Assembly: GCA_017646485.1 (NCBI GenBank)
Contig: JAGCML010000015.1
Span: 1 to 7,711 of the forward strand
Source of the DNA: Kiritimatiellia bacterium
GTDB lineage: Bacteria > Verrucomicrobiota > Kiritimatiellia > RFP12 > DVOR01
Direction of reading: 5' to 3'
Length of the DNA stretch: 7,711 bases
Under the pieces are notes generated by a model. The model worked only from the letters and a program-made list of their open reading frames with translations. It did no database searches and was not told the origin of the DNA. A program made the position numbers and the translations under genes. The first letter of the stretch is position 1; each line of letters starts with the position of its first letter. Of the stretch, positions 6,608-7,711 are shown piece after piece.

Positions 6608-6615
6608 CTCACCTT
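6608..6615 (-). promoter_or_regulatory. Ribosome binding site for the GTG-started ligase-like gene
   Basis: AAGGTGAG on the minus strand lies 9 bases before the GTG at 6598 and supports that start. It overlaps the second of two tandem TAA stops (6617-6619 and 6614-6616) of the upstream barrel gene, so ribosomes ending on the barrel message stop on this site and the two genes are probably translationally coupled. Confidence 0.7.
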
Positions 6616-6616
6616 A

Positions 6617-7711
6617 TTAGAAGCGGAAGGAGAGACCCATTTCGCAACGCACATTGTCCTTGTCAGAGCCACCATCGGTTTCGTCATTCGAGTACGAGAG
6701 CTGACCGAAGAGGGTAGCGAACTGATTGAACTTGTAGTAGGTGCTTGCAGCAAGCTGATAGTAGGTGCGATCGCGATTGCCGTAACCGCCACCTGCGTCT
6801 TCGTGCTGTTCGAGCGAGTAACGGAGGTCCAAGCGGGAGGAGAGCAGATCCGTCCACTGGAAGTTGGCTGCCGCCGTGATGGAGTGGCTGAAGACGTAGT
6901 AGTGTTCAGCAGCACCGCCACCAGCATATTCAGACTCATAACGAGAGCTGGCTGCGAGCGAGAGCGTAATCTTACGCGTCAAACGATAGGAGCCGCTGAT
7001 GTTGTAAGCAGGGCCATAAGCGGTTTCATCCACATAGCCGCTGTAATCGTACATCGTCACACCGAGCATCGCAGAATAAGCAGTGCGTGCGCTGAGTTCG
7101 CCGCTAACACCGGTCATGAGGGTGTAGGAGATGGAGTCGTCACCATCGTTCGGACGGTCAATCGTAGCACCGAGCGAGACATCCCAGTAGGTGTGAGCGC
7201 CCATGGCTTTACCCCACATACCGCTGAAGTTGAATGCGTCAGAGACTTGCTTGAAGCCATCCAACTGCTTGGTACGACGCCAACCAGCACCCAACGAGCT
7301 GTGCCACTTCTTGGCAGTGTAACCCAATGCAGCATTGAAGTTGTAGTTTTCAGAAGCGTCTTCGTTGATCATGCCCGGGCTATTGGGATCGTTCGTCCAG
7401 TAGAACTGGTCGTCTTCCGTGCGGACATAAGCACCGGTCAAGGTCAAACGCGTACGTTCATTCATCTTCTGCAACAAGGAGAAGTTGATACCGTAAGAGT
7501 CGCGGTCGCCACCCTTATCACCGTCAAAGGCGCGTTCCAAGCTATAGAACATATTGGAACCGAGGGTGGTCTTCTTGGCACTGTAGCTCAAAGCGAGTGC
7601 GGGCTGAATGCGCCAGATGAAGCCAGAGTCTTCATGCGTGGCGGAGTTATTCATGTTGGATTCCCAGGAGAGGCCCACATTGACCGTGGGGTCTACGCTG
7701 AACTTACCACC
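6617..7711 (-). CDS. Outer-membrane beta-barrel protein of an exopolysaccharide locus (5' end cut off)
   Basis: The last 364 residues of a protein that enters from beyond the window; no start codon is needed inside it. The sequence is a succession of alternating polar/hydrophobic strands rich in Tyr, Ser, Gly, Asn and Asp, such as LALSYSAKKTTLGSNMFYSL and RTRLTLTGAYVRTED. The C-terminus is GLSFRF, ending in Phe as barrel proteins recognised by the BAM complex do. Strand pairs with Asp/Asn/Gly-rich turns suggest about 14-18 strands in the visible part. The opening PTVNVGLSWESN and overall look fit the 'putative beta-barrel porin 2' type found beside exopolysaccharide genes, which I infer from style and from the ligase-like gene and Wzc-like kinase downstream. 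Likely role: outer-membrane passage or anchoring of the polysaccharide. It ends with TAATAA, 18 bases before the next gene. A general porin is the alternative. Confidence 0.85.
   Translation of the reverse strand, partial: GGKFSVDPTVNVGLSWESNMNNSATHEDSGFIWRIQPALALSYSAKKTTLGSNMFYSLERAFDGDKGGDRDSYGINFSLLQKMNERTRLTLTGAYVRTEDDQFYWTNDPNSPGMINEDASENYNFNAALGYTAKKWHSSLGAGWRRTKQLDGFKQVSDAFNFSGMWGKAMGAHTYWDVSLGATIDRPNDGDDSISYTLMTGVSGELSARTAYSAMLGVTMYDYSGYVDETAYGPAYNISGSYRLTRKITLSLAASSRYESEYAGGGAAEHYYVFSHSITAAANFQWTDLLSSRLDLRYSLEQHEDAGGGYGNRDRTYYQLAASTYYKFNQFATLFGQLSYSNDETDGGSDKDNVRCEMGLSFRF

Overview
The window shows a Gram-negative bacterium. It has an outer-membrane beta-barrel ending in Phe, a Wzc-type polysaccharide co-polymerase/tyrosine kinase and a WaaL/Wzy-type membrane protein. 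The secreted metalloprotease resembles multidomain metzincins that I associate with the Planctomycetes-Verrucomicrobia-Chlamydiae (PVC) group, especially Verrucomicrobiota, Kiritimatiellota and Lentisphaerota. That placement is an inference from protein style, not from a marker gene.

All four genes read on the minus strand. In transcription order, 7711-6617 is the 3' part of a beta-barrel outer-membrane protein. Next, 6598-5225 is an O-antigen ligase/polymerase-like integral membrane protein with a GTG start, whose ribosome binding site overlaps the tandem stop codons of the barrel gene. Then 5191-2768 is an 807-residue Wzz/GNVR/BY-kinase fusion. A strong intrinsic terminator at 2740-2706 closes this unit. 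The three genes look like the assembly and export end of an exopolysaccharide locus: polymerisation or transfer of chains, chain-length control with tyrosine autophosphorylation, and an outer-membrane pore. No glycosyltransferase is inside the window.

Between the terminator and the next gene lie about 530 non-coding bases. The half next to the terminator (2483-2702) holds eight short perfect hairpins with unrelated stem sequences. They share one loop design: read on the minus strand, the stem closes with C, the loop starts with TG, and the stem reopens with G. Four or five of them are separated by a conserved TAATCCACAG linker. Changing stems with kept complementarity point to selection on structure, and this is the most interesting element here. 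The other half (2235-2482) is an AC-rich, G-poor stretch with a G-run cluster on the minus strand, upstream of the last gene.

The last gene (2234 to beyond base 1) encodes a secreted multidomain metzincin: signal peptide, right-handed beta-helix, Fn3-like segment, and a zinc protease domain with HEVSHTFNLSHD and a later Met-turn candidate. It then enters what looks like a pre-peptidase C-terminal domain and runs off the window edge.
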